A stretch of DNA of 64,000 nt from Isoetes taiwanensis (taxonomy: Eukaryota > Streptophyta > Lycopodiopsida > Isoetales > Isoetaceae), in the NCBI GenBank assembly GCA_021234155.1, contig JAJEKV010000022.1, forward strand, positions 6,133,753 through 6,197,752. Reading direction: 5' to 3'. The notes beneath the pieces are model-generated. The model ran no database searches. It saw only the letters and a list, made by a program, of their open reading frames with translations, and had not been told where the DNA came from. Made by a program: the position numbers and the translations under genes. This document shows positions 10,440 to 23,900 of the stretch, one piece after another. Every line of letters begins with the position of its first letter. Within the stretch, counting starts at the first letter, position 1.

Positions 10440-12220
10440 GATCACAATCAAAACTTTCCATTGGTTTACCATTTATCATAATAGAAAACTTAATCCTTCC
10501 CTTGATCTTTTTTCTTAAGGCCTTGTTCTTGTTCCCTCCTATGTACTCCTCTTCTTAAACACTTGTACAACCCTCCTTTTTCTTCTAATCACATGAGAGT
10601 TTTGTACTCTTCATATTGAAGAAATGGTCCTTTAACTTTATTGTTCTATCATGATCACACTCAAAAGTCTGCATTCGTGCATCCATTACTAAAACACAAA
10701 ACTTGATCCTTTGTTCTTCTCTTGAAATTTCTATTGCACCTACGCTATAGTGCTCATCTTGCCTTGGATCATTCATAAGAAATGTTATGCCCTCCAGTCA
10801 TGTTCATCTTTTGAAGAAATGATTAGGTTCACACTATTTTCGATCTATTGTTCCAATTAGTTTGCATACAAGGCATGTTCATTTTGAAGAAATGGTTAGG
10901 CTGAGGCCATTTGATCTGAGGCCTATATCAACAAGCTTAGAATGTCCTAATCTTTAAGCATGAATTGTGTAATCACTTTTTGGAAGGTGTAATTTCGGCA
11001 TTTCTTCCTTTTCTTACTTTTCCGGCATTTCTTCGACGGGAATGTTGGCGGCGCAGGTAGGAAGGGGACGGCAGGGGCCGACGGAGGTTTGGGACAGCAG
11101 GGTTTGAATCGACTGTGTTTTTCTACTTGAAAAAACCTGCTGTTTGGCCCTGTAATTTCAGGGTCCCTTTTCTTTCGTCGTTTAGAATAGGCTCAAAGAA
11201 CTTATGCTTCTGACCGTGAAGGCATTCCAAGGGGTCTAAAAGCCACTCTTATATGCGATACGTAAGCGATTATTTAGTGGGAGAAAACTTGCACTAAGAC
11301 AACAGGAAGAGGGCATCACTGTCGTACTTAGATTCTCGGCACCCATGGTGCAGCAAGGCGAGGCAGCGCTTTACTTTTTCGCCATTAGATCGCAAGCAAT
11401 GCACAAGGTACAAGACCTAAGAAAACACCCTTGAAAGAGAGAGCCTGAACAACATGCACATCACAAGTACAAACACTACGCATTCAGGAGAGAAAAAAAC
11501 AGGCCCGAAAGCTGTGCTGACATGTGGCCCGCCTCAGCGCTGAGCTGGCAGGCCCAAATTAGGGCTGGCGTGGCAGGCATTTTCGATGGTCAGAATCTAG
11601 TACTGCTGCTGATGAACAGAGGACCATTTACCTACTACTAATAACTACACTGGGGATCAAATCAGTCAGTTTTTTTTTCCAGTCAGTTTTTTTAGTCAGG
11701 CGTAAGTAGAAGAAGGATCAAAGCTGTTTGCTGGCGTAGGGGGTGTTCCTTTCTGTTCGATCCAGCCCACCTCCTGTCACTTGCACCTGCTTTCCATTTA
11801 TTGCCCTTTATTTTGGCTTATGCGGATCAAAGGTGTGAGGCCTAGATTGGGATTAGGATCTGCTTACTTAGAGCATGTGGTGATAACGACTCCCCAAATC
11901 CACCACCTCTTTCTCTTTTTCCTTCTTTGCTTGCTTGGATCTCTGCGCAGCCAGATCTGTCTCTCGGAAAAAAAAAATGGAAAAAAATAAATAAATTCCT
12001 TGCCCCCCTAGCATGTATCATGCTTCCTTTGGCCAAATATTTGGGGCTTATCACAGCTGCAGTCTGACACGTATGCTCCAGAAAAGCCATTGCATTGCCA
12101 GACTGTCCCGAAGTGGACATGCCACCTGCTTGTCACCTCCACGTGTCATGCCCTTAGGTTGCTTGCCTAGAATCTTGCCCCGGTTTTTGAAGATAAGATG
12201 TCAGTTTTGAGCTATCCAAA
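10440..12220. other. Intergenic DNA
   Basis: I see no supportable gene. GC-rich patches occur at 11030-11100 and 11500-11580. Short frames at 11781-12210 on both strands overlap one another and show no family signal. Confidence 0.5.
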
Positions 12221-12898
12221 GTTTGCCCCCTTACCTCGAATAAATGAGCTTGTATCCTTCGAAGGAACAGAATTTTCCTTTGGGGATCCATGCTCTTCCT
12301 TAATTGATTCTTATGTGACAACTTGATGAGTCCTTTTGCCAGTTGTCGCTAACATAAGTAAAATGTGTCTAGGTTATTAACATCACATGTGTGGTGAAAT
12401 TGATGTTAAATGGACAATTTGTGTCATTCAAATGATTTGAATGACTACATGTTTCGAAAGCGTGTGTTTGACCACTTTAATCAGCAGCAATCACAGTGTC
12501 GGATTGCAGGAAGAAACTTTCCTGCCGCGTTCTTCACACTTGGACATACAATCTAACAAGGCCAACTGAAGTGGGGATGTCATGTCAATTGTGGGGCATC
12601 AAATTTGGCTCACACACTATACAAATTGTCCATCATTGATGTCGAATGATATAATTGTATTTGTTGAATAATACAAGAGCTTTGTACGTTACCCAAATAC
12701 TACAACAATAGTAAACTCAATTGTCTCATTCTCGTAGTTGTTTTTTTTTCCTTTCCCCTTTAGATTTTGATTTCAAGTGGTTAAAAGGATGATCATAAGA
12801 AGTGTGACCAAATAAAGAAGTTTTCCTATGAGATGATGTTGCATTTAATCATGCCCATCAAGATTATAGTCAATGGTTAAACTAACAAGCAAATTTTA

Positions 12899-13552
12899 AA
12901 TTTGAAGAACGACAAACTTTATTGAAACTCCAAGCCAAAAGCAAAATACAAATGCAGAGGCGGGAATAAAGTCTCAGAGGATAATCATGATCCACTGAGT
13001 AGAACCACCAGCCTATGCATAAGACAGCACACTCAAATATGACTCAAATATCAACTGTCGCTTGGCAGGAACAAGCGAAGAACAATGGTATGCCTTAGCG
13101 ATTCTAGCTTGTGCGTCCTGGAGGACGACTGCAGGAGGAATATCCAAACCCTGAAAGATACACAGTCTTCTGCGCTTCCAGATAGACCACAATAACCATC
13201 CTGATGCTAAATGAAATGCTTGGCTCCGCAACTTATTCCAAGCATCCGGATAAATAGCCAGAAGCACTTGCTAACTTGTCAATGTCACATGGAAAAGAGA
13301 AAACAGCCAAGACCAAACAAGCTGGAGATGAACACATAAAAAGAAACAATACGCAATGGTCTCGTCCCTTTGCTTGCACAGTGGGCAGAGTGCTGACACT
13401 CGAGGATCAAATCTGTGGACAAGCACGTTCACACGAGGGCATCTGTGAAGAATCTGCCACCAAAGCACCGCCACCTTAGGATGGAGTAGTTTTAGGTGGT
13501 CCCTTCAGCTTTCACCTCCTAATTGGAGACGTATGTGGACTTGGGCTTGGGA
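12899..13552 (-). mobile_element. 5'-truncated LINE (L1-like) with 21-bp target duplication
   Basis: A perfect 21-bp direct repeat flanks the piece (12878-12898 and 13553-13573). The 3' end, read on the minus strand, is AATAAAGTTTGTCGTTC, a typical plant LINE terminus. The minus-strand frame at 13474-13271 contains WWQILHRCPRVNVLVHR and CPLCKQRDETIAYCFFLC, the zinc-binding zf-RVT domain near the C-terminus of plant LINE ORF2. A second frame (13267-13013) continues with WLLWSIWKRR, the usual sequence that follows. A stop or shift separates the two frames. Only the last ~650 bp of the element inserted. Confidence 0.85.
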
Positions 13553-14374
13553 TAAACTAACAAGCAAATTTTATTGGATTGGTGCACATAAATTACTTGA
13601 AATGCCAAAGTTGTTAGGCATTTGGTCATTTTGACATGTCTTGTTGGCATCAAATTTCACAGTCGAGTTTTGGTGTTGTCTTGGTTGTGATCTAACTTTA
13701 CATTAGCTTAATGTTGCCAAGTGACATTAATGTTCCATATAAAGGTATTTGGTTCTTCTTCTTCCTTTCGGTTCTCCTTGATAACTTGTGAACACTACCT
13801 TTTGTGCTGCTTGAAAGATCATCAAAAGATTAGAGTGGAAACACTCATTCTAGCCATAAATATTGTTTAAAAAATAAAAAAATACCCAGAAAATCAGGTT
13901 TAATGTATGGTACAATCTAGAGCAAATTTTGAAGACGAGACTGAAGTCGGTGAAACAGTTGAGAAATGCAGAATGGCTCTTTTACAAATCAATGCTTATG
14001 ATCCCTCAGAGGAACATAAGTTTTCCTTTGGCAATAGGTCTTCTCCAATTGATTCTTTTGTGATAACATTTTTTTTCCAAGTGATCCAGTTGCCCTGGAC
14101 ATAAACGTGCGAATCGTGTTAAATGAACATTTTTTGTCAATCAAATGGTTGTCAATTACATGTTTCAAAAGTGCATGTTTAACTACCAGAATAATAGCAG
14201 CAATTCCTATGTCAGGCTAAGAAAATTCTTTTGGCACCAATTGAAAATGTCATTTGTGGGGCATCAAACTTGCCTCACACTATTCATATTGTGGATCAAT
14301 GATGCTACATGATACAACTGTGTTTACTTCACTTGTTGAATTAGTATAAGTATTAGGTTAGTTCAATACAATGC

Positions 14375-14510
14375 ACCTGGTTCTTTGGTCTAGTGTTAAT
14401 CCACTAGTCCTAGGACAAATGTGTCTCGAATTTGAGACTGGCAGAGTTGCACTATGTATAGTTCCGTCCGATGACCCTACATGGACTTTGTGGGATTAAA
14501 ATAATATATT
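14375..14510 (+). mobile_element. tRNA-derived SINE-like sequence, degenerate
   Basis: The phrase tggtctagtgttaatcc resembles a pol III A box, and tctcgaatttgagac about 35 bp later resembles a B box (GGTTCGAATCC type). The sequence sits inside the second copy of a diverged duplication, where the first copy has nothing comparable. The tail is undefined. Confidence 0.45.
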
Positions 14511-14927
14511 TCTTCTAATTATGACTTTTTGTTGTTAAAGACATCATAAAAGCTTGGACTAAACGAGCAAAATTTTAAATTGGGTCTAGGATATATTTCT
14601 AACAATCATGCCCCTGAAGATTATGGTTTTCATAATTGAATTGATCTGCAAAGACCACGTGAATAAAGTATATATAGCTTGACAAACCTTTAACTAGATA
14701 CATACTGCAAATCAGGATACATACCAACATACATGTACATATACAAGAAAATTAATACGTCCTACGGCGCATTGTTCCAGTTTTAGCATGTCCTTATATT
14801 CCCTTTAATTCTCCTGGACTCCCTTACATTCTAGAAATTTCTAGAACATTTTAGAACTTTCTGGAACAATTATAGTCTATTTTATCTTACCCTTAAGTAT
14901 ATTTGAAACATAAATTATTCGTAGAAT

Positions 14928-15068
14928 TAATGCTTGGTCTAGTGGTTAGAGTGGGGGGTTTGGGGGGTTGAGGACCAGGGTTCGAATCCTTTCCTTAAGG
15001 AACGAGCATTCAATATGAGCCTTAGGATCTTAGACTTGATCAACGATCAAGATCTCACCATATAAAAG
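14928..15068 (+). mobile_element. tRNA-derived SINE
   Basis: An A box (tggtctagtggttagagt) is followed 31 bp later by a near-perfect B box (gggttcgaatcc), the internal pol III promoter of tRNA genes. The region between is G-rich and cannot fold into a full cloverleaf, so it is not a functional tRNA. The 3' body (gagccttaggatctt...) continues into the repeat at 15074. Confidence 0.6.
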
Positions 15069-15073
15069 CAATA

Positions 15074-15295
15074 TGAGCCGTAGGATCTATTACATATAAT
15101 TCCCAAAGCCACGTGGACCGTAGGATGTGTCCCCAAGCTCGTGGTCGTTTGGATCTCGGACCGACGGTCGATCGATCAACTGACCGACCGTAGGACCATG
15201 GTACACATATTATATGTAAACTCCCAGGCCATCTGGGCCGTAGGATACGTCCCAAACCCGCGTGAGCCGTCGGATCTCGAACGGACGGTCGGATA
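15074..15295. repeat. Two-unit GC-richer tandem repeat (~100 bp units)
   Basis: Units 15074-15168 and about 15185-15292 share the order ccgtaggat, catat or acatat, aactccca or attccca, ccgtaggat, cgtcc, ggatctcg and gacggtcg. The repeated ccgtaggat and gacggtcg words stand out from the AT-rich surroundings and may be part of the adjoining SINE or another repeat family. Confidence 0.6.
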
Positions 15296-15299
15296 AGCG

Positions 15300-17255
15300 C
15301 GAAACATAAGAACAGATATAGATCAGATATCAATGCCGGCATCAATCATTCTAACATATCAAGCCAATTGCCCTCAAATTGTCTAACACAATGTTGTTTT
15401 ATTGCTTTCTTGTTTGCATTTAGCATCTCTGCACCCATTAAATTGCTAAGAACCTTATTATTCTTTAGAGAGTGATTTGGCCCTTTTCATTCCTCTTCTT
15501 TTCGGTATTATTCTATATATTTATTATTTGTTGGAAGAATCTTGAGATTTATATCGAGAAATAATTATTCCAGCCATAAATGCCAAGAGAAATCCAAGGT
15601 TCACAAACTCAACAATCTGCATGCAAGAGGCCAAAAGTTCACAAAACCATAAGCAAATGTCAGTGAGGACATTGAGAAGAATGACGTAAAGAGTTTCTTG
15701 CCATGTGACACTTTGAATAATGTGGCAAAGAAGAAGGCAAGAAAGGAAATCAAGAGGTTATGTTGTACGGAATATTGCGTACTTGGCTTGGGCCAAAGAA
15801 ATATTCTAGATATTATTGGATATCCAAAATAAAATTTGCCAAAACACCCTACCTAAGAGCAAATGGGAAACCTATAAGACTCATCTCAAAATCTTCTTAA
15901 TTTACCTCAAAATACTAGATGGCATTTCTTATTTTTTATACTAAGATCCCATTCTGAGTTGTTTGAACGGTCTATAATGGGTTTTGCTCCTTTAGATTAG
16001 AAGGTTATAAAGTACAAGTTAGAATGGTGGAAGCCCTTTGTCATCTAGTATTCAAAAAGAATATGTTATGTAGGACATTTGCATATATACGACATAAGCT
16101 ATTGAAATTTGTAATTAAAAAAAAGGTGCATTTTTACGGTTGTGGTGTATTTTGATTGTGCGGACTTCAAATGACAAACAGATATTTGTTCATGCACTTA
16201 GAGCGTGCAGATCGCTTTCATACAAGCTCTATACTGCTATGGCCACATCTAGACTTTTGCAAGATGGGGTTAGGTTTAGTCAAAATAGATTCTTTGCAAG
16301 CTCTATACTGCTGGCCAGAGCGGAATGCTTAAGGGAGTAGATTGTAATATGTGAAAACTGGCAGGAACTATATAAACTGGTCTGCACATCATACCTGTTT
16401 ATAGTAACCTGTTTATAACACACCATTTTTAGTTATGGTGTGTTATGGAAGATCTTGTTTACAATAAAAAGGCAAAAAATCTAGAATCCCATAACATACC
16501 ACAGATAAAATTTCAAAAATAAAAAAAATTATATGACATACAGACGTATACAGTTCCTGCCTAGATTTAAGAACATGGATTGCTCTGTGCTGCTGGACCA
16601 GTATCTGCCATGCCTTTTTTCCGTTTGACATGTTAATCAAAGGCATCGCATAAGATGCGTTAAGGTTAAAGAACCCAAACCTCTCCTGTAGTCCTTCTGG
16701 CATACGCTTGAGCTTGAGAAACAGTGACTCAAGACTACAACTTGCTAAAGTTGCCTGCATAGCTCGGGCGAAAAACAAATGCTTCATTCTCACCATTATC
16801 TTGCAAATCTTTGCATCAGAATGATATTTCCTGCATTCTGGAGTTTGCAAAGTTTGGTTTGCTTTTCTTGCTTTGTATTCCAGGTTTGGGCTCATCACAT
16901 GAGAGCTCTATCTATATAGGAAAAGGAAGAAGTTATATGAAACATTATTCTAGTGTAATTTAGAGTTGCAAGAAATACAGATGTTAAACATGAAATGTGA
17001 AATCCAAATATTTTTCATTTCCATTGAAGAAATCATTGTATAGACAAGGCTAGAATAAATATATAAATATCCATGGAATAAGGCATATATAAACACTTAA
17101 GGGAAAATAGGAGAACCTGTTATGGGAAAGAAAAATGAGAACAAAAATCACATGTACAAACCTTAGAATAAAAATCATGACCTTCGAAAACTACCCTTTA
17201 ACAATTGCAAGGAAAATAGGCGGTCAGAGGCTTTCTGAGCCATAATATATATATA
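15300..17255. other. AT-rich intergenic DNA with one unassigned ORF
   Basis: No family could be recognised. A 151-codon minus-strand frame (16898-16443) is the longest; its composition (LFLKLKRMPEGLQERFGFFNL) is protein-like but matches nothing I know. A perfect 10-bp palindrome with an 8-bp loop (aacacaccat...atggtgtgtt, 16417-16444) lies at its 3' end. Confidence 0.4.
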
Positions 17256-17258
17256 GAA

Positions 17259-17287
17259 CTAGAAACGGGTGCCCGGCGTTGCCGGGC
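17259..17287 (-). mobile_element. Helitron 3' terminus (hairpin plus CTAG)
   Basis: Read on the minus strand, a 7-bp GC stem (gcccggc, loop aac, gccgggc) is followed after 8 nt (acccgttt) by CTAG and then a T. This is the canonical Helitron 3' end: a subterminal hairpin, then CTRR, inserted between A and T. The element body therefore extends to the right of 17263. I could not find its 5' TC terminus, and no RepHel is encoded nearby, so the element would be non-autonomous. Confidence 0.65.
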
Positions 17288-18172
17288 ATAAATACAATAG
17301 TGTAGGTAGCCATGAAGTTGTAGACACCTTGTTAAAGTGTATCATTTAAAGATTAGTGTATACGTTTGAAAAACGTTTATGAGAGTATGAGTTGAGTGAG
17401 TGGAACTTTGAATTTGAGCAATGATTGTGCATCTTGAATTTTTGCATTAAGAATAATGCTTTTGCTCATGGGCCATTTATTGGAATATTTAAGGACTCGA
17501 TATTTAAGAATTGGCATTAATATCCATAGTTCAATTTTTACATTCCATTGCACGGCAAAATTGTATCAAAGGTCGAATTTTTTCTAGGGTCAATTTTGTA
17601 GCATGAGTTCGCAAGGTTGCAAGATTGATTCCCATTATTCAAACGTATTGGTGGGCATTAAACTTACTGGTAAGCTTGAATGAGAGTTGTGCATCAAACA
17701 TAAAAGGGCAGAAAACGTTTGCCATGAAAGGTTGAAAAAGGGAATAGTAATTTGTAGAGATTACATGAAGTGATAAGAGCACACATCTCACCTATGGTAT
17801 GATGTTCCACCTCCCAAAGACAAAGTATGGTGACTGGCATCTCTTGGCATTGTTGGGCCTTAGCTACAACATGTTATGCATAGAATGGTGTTTAAATTCC
17901 AATGGAAGTGTTTGTTTAATTGATGTGTTGGCCTATGTGGAGGAGGTAATCATTGTTTCAAGATGACATTGTAGATATTCAAATTTTTAAATTTCAACAG
18001 GACTTGAGGTTGTTTAGGTGGGATGATGTTGCAAACATCAACCAATCTTAGTAGTCCATGTTAGGCCCATTGATTGGGATATAAGGGCTCGATATTTAAG
18101 AATTGGCATTAATATCCATATAGTTCAATTTTTACATTCCATTGTATGGCACAATTTTATTAAAGCTGGAAA

Positions 18173-20963
18173 ATGAAAAAAATGTCGCTCGAACAAGTCG
18201 CTCAGACGGCCGCTTTGGCGGCTGCCGGAATCCGACCTGGGAAGGACCCAGGCACTCACGATGGTGGCCCAGGGCCCCCGATTTATGCTGCAACTGTTGG
18301 ATCAGGCTGCAACCGACTGGTTTCAGAGGCTTTCAAATCGCCCCCAATCGCTGGGACTTCCAACAAATCGGATCCAAATATTGGGGCTTTTGCCCTGCAC
18401 AAGGTAAATCAGCTCCCCTGCTTGTCTGATAAGATTCTAGGTCCATCATTAGTCGCCTCAACCACAAAATACGATCACTCCCAAATAGAGCAAAATGGCA
18501 AAGTCTTGGTGAAGCGACATCGTGGAAGATCGCCTACCCGCTAAGACCCGTAACACATGCAAATGAGGCAAAAGCCCCAACTTTTGGGGAGGGATTGAGC
18601 GGAATCGATGCTAGGTGTGAGCTCCAGATAAGGAAAAATGCTGAGACAGAAAGGAATAATAGTGTAGGAAGGAATGAGAAGAATGGGGCTCTACATAATA
18701 AGCTGGCTGAGCTCAGGCGAAAATCTGCAGCCCAAGTTGATGCTATAGTTGCTGGGAGACAGACTGATGGCCAAGAATACGGTGTAAAGAATATGGTGCA
18801 GTGTCAAGATGCAAAGCAGGCAGTCTTGGTGGTCAGCCGAACCGACTGGTTCTCGACTCAGGAGTGCACAACGGGGCCCCATGGCCTCCTACTCGCCCTG
18901 CTAGCATTAGTTCAGACTGCACAACAGCCAAATGGACGGATTTAGGGGCCGGAAAATCGTCCCCAGAGGATGGGGCTTCCATAAATCCTTATCCAGTAAT
19001 TGGGGCTTCTGCCCAGTGCAAGGTAACTCATCTCCCTAATCCGTCTGATATAATTCCAGGCCTTTTGTCGCCGCCCCTTTCCACCAGGTAAAGACCATTC
19101 CCAAAAGGGAGCACAATACAATGGAGTAGGTAAAGCAACCGGCAGGGATGATCCGGCGCCAAGGCAAGCGCCATTTATCCTGAGCTATCCGTAAAGTGAA
19201 AGATGGAATGTTAGGGGCAGGGATAGGAGGCAGAGCATGTGGACAGGGAATACCCATACAATCTAGCAGGTCAGAATCATCCATGGAAGCTTCACCTATG
19301 GAAGAAGTAGAAACCGAAGTAAATAAGAAAGAAACCGAGGTGGACTACTCATCTCTAGAAAGCGTGGCAAGAAACAGGGAAAGAATATTGGATCGAGCTT
19401 CATAATGATGGGAATGATGCTAGCCAAGGAATTTTACACAAAAAATGTGGTGAATCATCCAAAGGGTACAGCTTTTGAATGGACAGATTCAAAGAGAATA
19501 GTGAACAAGCCGAGATTCCTGAGTGGATTCAAAAGCAAACCCATGCTACTAACGTAGTAAACAAGAGTCACCTGAGGCTCTCCAAGCCGCTACGTAAAGG
19601 TCTTGCTCGTAATCCCGGGTAGTAACTACAAATAATGAGCCCGGATTGGTCAATGGCACTAATGTGCGCATTTAAGATAATTTCCCAAAGGGCTGAAATT
19701 GATCACGAGATGCACAAAAAGGTATCCGAAAGTCCGATCTCGCCCAAGAGGGGCTTTTTCGGGGTTTCCTGACGGACTCGAAGTTAAACTCATGGCTATC
19801 ACCACCAAGAGGTTAGGTTTGCCCCAACACCAATCGCTAAAGGCACCGGGTAACAACTTTTTTCTCATCATGTTTGGATGCTGAAGCACCGTGGATAGAC
19901 TAGTTGCCCGTGCAAAGCAGACCCATTTGCAGGAGGCTTCATTTTATACCAGTTCTACACCGTGCTTTCTCTAATAAGCTTTCGCTATCAAAATCCCTTT
20001 GCCGGTTTGAAATAGAGTATCTTCCACCAGACCTACTAGTCCCGAGTTCCTAAAGTCTATTGCCAACACGCCAGGCTCATATGTATCTCACTCTATCGCC
20101 AAAGGGCCTAGAATCAGGTTGCCATCACGTACCAACACGCAGATCCCCAAAGGAGGATCGAAAAGTGGTATGTGTTGCTTTAAGTTCTTACTCAAGCTAT
20201 TAAATGGATGGGAAATAAGGAGGATGTTCCCAAATGTGGAACTAGAAGAAGTGATCAAACCAAGCCAGGCAAACGTCAATGATCAAAATGCCTCCGAGGA
20301 CAATGACAGAGAACATGTGCATGTGACTGAAGACGACACACAGGAGGAAGCCCCTCAAGGGACACATGTTCCCCTCCAGGTTGCGGTCACTCCCCATTTA
20401 CTCCCGCCCCCCACCACTGCCTTTGCTACCCCTTCTTCATCCGGTGTGCCTCGAAACGCCGACCCGAAAGTGTGCCATGTTCTAAAGTGGACACCCTGGG
20501 TGGGGAGACTCAATGGCAAGTGGTGGCCTCCAAACATGGTATAAGAGCCAGAAATTTGGCCAGGAAATCCAGAGGCTCTCATGACATGGTGAACTCAAAA
20601 TGTGCAGACTCTCCACATGTAATGTCAGCTTTGTCTAAATATATCTCAGAGGTTTCTTCTACTGAGAAGGGGGCTCTCGCAGGTTTGATAACCAAGAATA
20701 TTCGAGGAGCAAGGCTTCTTGAACCGGCTCTGGGGAATCATAAAGGCGACTCCAACTGGGCAGATAATGAAACAGATACAATAGATGACGTGGAGATGCT
20801 AGAGAATCCATTTGCTCTACTTGGTAAGAAAAATAAGCTGGATGCAAGTATGAGTCCAGATAACTCAGGTGAGATGAAAAGGAAGAAAGCTTCGACCTCT
20901 TCCTTTAGCAACTCCGCTGATGGCAATGGTATAGCTGGCTGTCCCACAACTTTCAACTCATGA
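18173..20963 (+). pseudogene. LINE ORF1 (gag-like nucleic-acid-binding protein), broken
   Basis: Frame pieces lie at 18173-18544, 18595-18945, 19196-19405, 20119-20544 and 20472-20963. The first begins MKKMSLEQVAQTAALAAAGI close to the element's 5' end, so it is the likely start. The middle (about 19650-20110) has the spacing of the DUF4283-type core of plant LINE ORF1 but is too broken to align by eye. The last piece is acidic and Ser-rich (ENPFALLGKKN), like the tail of these proteins. The final stop TGA at 20961-20963 overlaps the ORF2 start as ATGA. Confidence 0.6.
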
Positions 20964-23900
20964 TTATTGTCTCATGGAATTTGCGTGGCATCAAGGGTGT
21001 TCTTAAGCGTGGTCGAAAGTGTTAGCAAAATATTAGGTCTATGAAGGCGGATGTCATCCTTCTTCGTGAGCATAGACTTCCGACTTTGAGGCCAGGTCCA
21101 TTGGCAGTTGGATTGGAGGTAATTACTCCTCCTTTAGTTGTGCGGCTGAAGGAACTAAAGGAGGCACCTGTATCTTATGGAAGGGACAAGTCCAAAAGTA
21201 CCAATATGCAGGGGAAGTGGTAGATGGCAGGTTGTAATTTTTGAAACAAATAATTGTATGTGGGGCTCATTAACATTTATGCCTCTAATATACCCGTAAA
21301 AAGGGCAGCTATGTGGAGAGAGATTGAGCTCGATAACTCATCGTGGTTTTGGAGTTGAAAATTGATCCTTGAGGGGATCCGAATATGACAGATGTATGGG
21401 ATCAAAAAATTGGGCTGCACAGAATTTGCTACAAGAGGAGGAAGTTACGTGGAACTCACTTCTAAACAAATAATGGCTTCTCCCTAATTCCTCCATCTAA
21501 CGCCGCATTTTCCCCGGTCTAATAAAATGTAAGGGGCATGACAGAGTATAATCGCTTACTACTAGACAAAGTTCTACATGGCTAATAGGACAGCCTCCTT
21601 CATGGATGATGTTATGTTGAAGGAGAGCTTATGCTCTCTCATTCGCACCATGTGCCACAAAAGTTAGTGTTGGAGAGCATCCCTACTAAAAGAAGAGGAG
21701 GGAATGTGCCTTTCAAGTTCAATACCTCCCTATTAGGGAAGGAGGCATTCCTGCACCCTTTAGGACTTTCCCCGGCTTCTCTAACTAATACGGAATGCCT
21801 ACCTTCCATGAAGGCTTGGGTTAAAAAGATCAGCCTTATGAAGATGTGGATCAAGAAATGGGGCAAGGAGGAATGCTTGAAATTTAAGAAAGAAAAAAAT
21901 GTCGTGGTACAACCTTCTATAAGGCCAAGCAGATCTCATTACTTGATCCCTATAACAGAGACAAACAATCCTTAGAGGAGGAACTGGAAACAAAAGCCAA
22001 AGCTATTGAGGAGGAGGAAGCTAGGGGGCATGCGGTTCGCTCTAAAACAAAGTGGTACGCAGAGTCGATCATGAAAACTCTAAGTGCTTCTTTAGAATGG
22101 CAGGGCCGATTAGCGAGAACAAGATTACTTCAATTAAAGATAATCACAAAATATACTTTCTGATCCCGGCTATCAAGGCGTTTATTCGACAGCTTTCAGC
22201 TCAATTCAAAGGCATAATCTCCCATCTTCTTATCAATCCCAAATCTCTTTGGTTGGCCCGCATTGATTGGGCACATAAGATTACCGCAGATGACAACCAC
22301 ACTCTCTCATCATCAGCCGGGCGAAGAGGAGATATTTAAAGTACTATGCTCTCTCGGCTTCGTAAGTCCCCCAGCCCCGATGGCTTCCCTCCTGAATTCT
22401 TTTGTGGAGTTTTGGGACGCCTTGGACCAGACTTTGTGGAGGCTGTTTGGGGGCTTGGTCCTCTTGCTCGCTACATCCAACTCTAGCGCAGATTCATCAC
22501 CTTGATCCCAAAAAGTCTCTAGACCTCAATCACTTGGGGAGTGGCGCCCCATTGCAATAACAAATGTCTTATATAAGGTAATCATGAAAGGCATCGCCAA
22601 CCGTCTTAAGCCTATCTTGAACAGGGTTATTGGAAGGGAGCAATCAGCTTTTCTGCCAGGTAGGTATATTTTGGACAATCACCTAGCGGCTAGAGAAGGT
22701 ATGCATTGGTGCAGATCTACATGGCAAAATTGTGTACTTGTTAAGATGGATTTTAGAAAGGCCTATGATTCCCTTAGGTGGGATGGCTCATGAAGAAGTG
22801 ATGAGCCACATGGGTTTCAATAAGCAGCTCATCGACATCTCAATGGGAATGAACAAATTTGCCTCCGCAGATCCGCTTTGGTTAATGGTGAACCTTCCTC
22901 TCTTTGACCTCGTGAAGGGTATTAGGCAGTGGCTGCCCGCTTGCCCCATACCTTTTTCTAATTATGGCCAACCTTCTCACAAGGATGGTTAATCTCAAAG
23001 TATTGGAAGGGTGTATCAATGGTCCGGTTTTACCGAATCGTTTAAAAACTCACAATCATGCAATATGGATGACACCTTTATGTTCCTCGTGTATGACGAT
23101 GGCGCCTTTCATTCCTTTCGTGAGATATTGATTGCTTTTGAGGTTATATCAGGCATAGGGCTAAATGCCACCAAATGTACCGTTTTATGGGCTTTAGAGG
23201 GAGATATTGACCCTCGTGCTAATGGATTGGGCTTCCCAAATGTATCGGGTCTGGGGAAACAATTAAGCTATTGGGTTTGCCCCTTCGCTCCTCGATAATA
23301 TGAAGGGTCTCTGGGATCCTATTTTAGACAAACTTAGAAAAAAGGTTGGGTTATGGTCATCTAAAGGATTATTTGTAGCAGGAAGAGTAACAGTTGCTAA
23401 TGTTGTTCTGGCCAGCTCTCACATATATTCCTCGCCGTCTTGGGGTAGCCCGTAAAAGGAATATATAATCAAATACAGGTTATCATTAGAAAGTTCATTT
23501 GGGGGGGTATGGCTAATGTTGCTTGGTCCGAGCTATGTAGGGATAAAAGGGATGGAGGGATTGGATGTAAGGACCCTTTCACGGCTCAAGCTCAAGCTCC
23601 GGCGCTAGATTTGTCCGGGCGAAGTTTTACAAGGGGATACATCTCCCGCTCCTCGCATTTGTTAAGCAATCGGTTTGATCTCAGGCAAGATTCATGGTAA
23701 ACCATCTCTTCCTAGGGATGAACTAGGAGCCTTTTTTTGTAATTTTAAGGTGGCCCCGCACCTCCCCAAATATGAGGCGCTTTTTTCATGCTTGAGGGAG
23801 GTGCAAACAAGATGCTCCCCCATGACTATACCTCGAGAGGCCGGAAAAGTCAAGATATTCCGAACACTCATGTATGGGAAGAGAATGGACGCCCCTTGGC

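Larger units (their letters stand above)
12225..14640. repeat. Diverged tandem duplication (~1.75 kb offset)
   Basis: The segments 12225-12690 and 14000-14365 align through shared phrases such as ttttcctttgg, tacatgtttc, gtggggcatcaaa and tgtttacttc-like sequence, and the similarity resumes around 12850-12898 versus 14560-14640 (tcatgccc...aagattat). The first copy was later hit by the LINE fragment at 12899 and the second by a SINE-like sequence near 14375. Confidence 0.65.

Noticed and set aside
14928-15000. Possible tRNA gene (A box and perfect B box)
   Set aside because: The arms cannot form a cloverleaf and the region between the boxes is a G-rich tract; a SINE is the better call.
15055-15345. 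96-codon minus-strand ORF
   Set aside because: It covers the two-unit GC-rich repeat and reads the same words twice; no family signal.
16443-16898. 151-codon minus-strand ORF as a gene
   Set aside because: Protein-like composition but no motif, no convincing start context and no neighbouring exon; kept only as a note in the intergenic entry.
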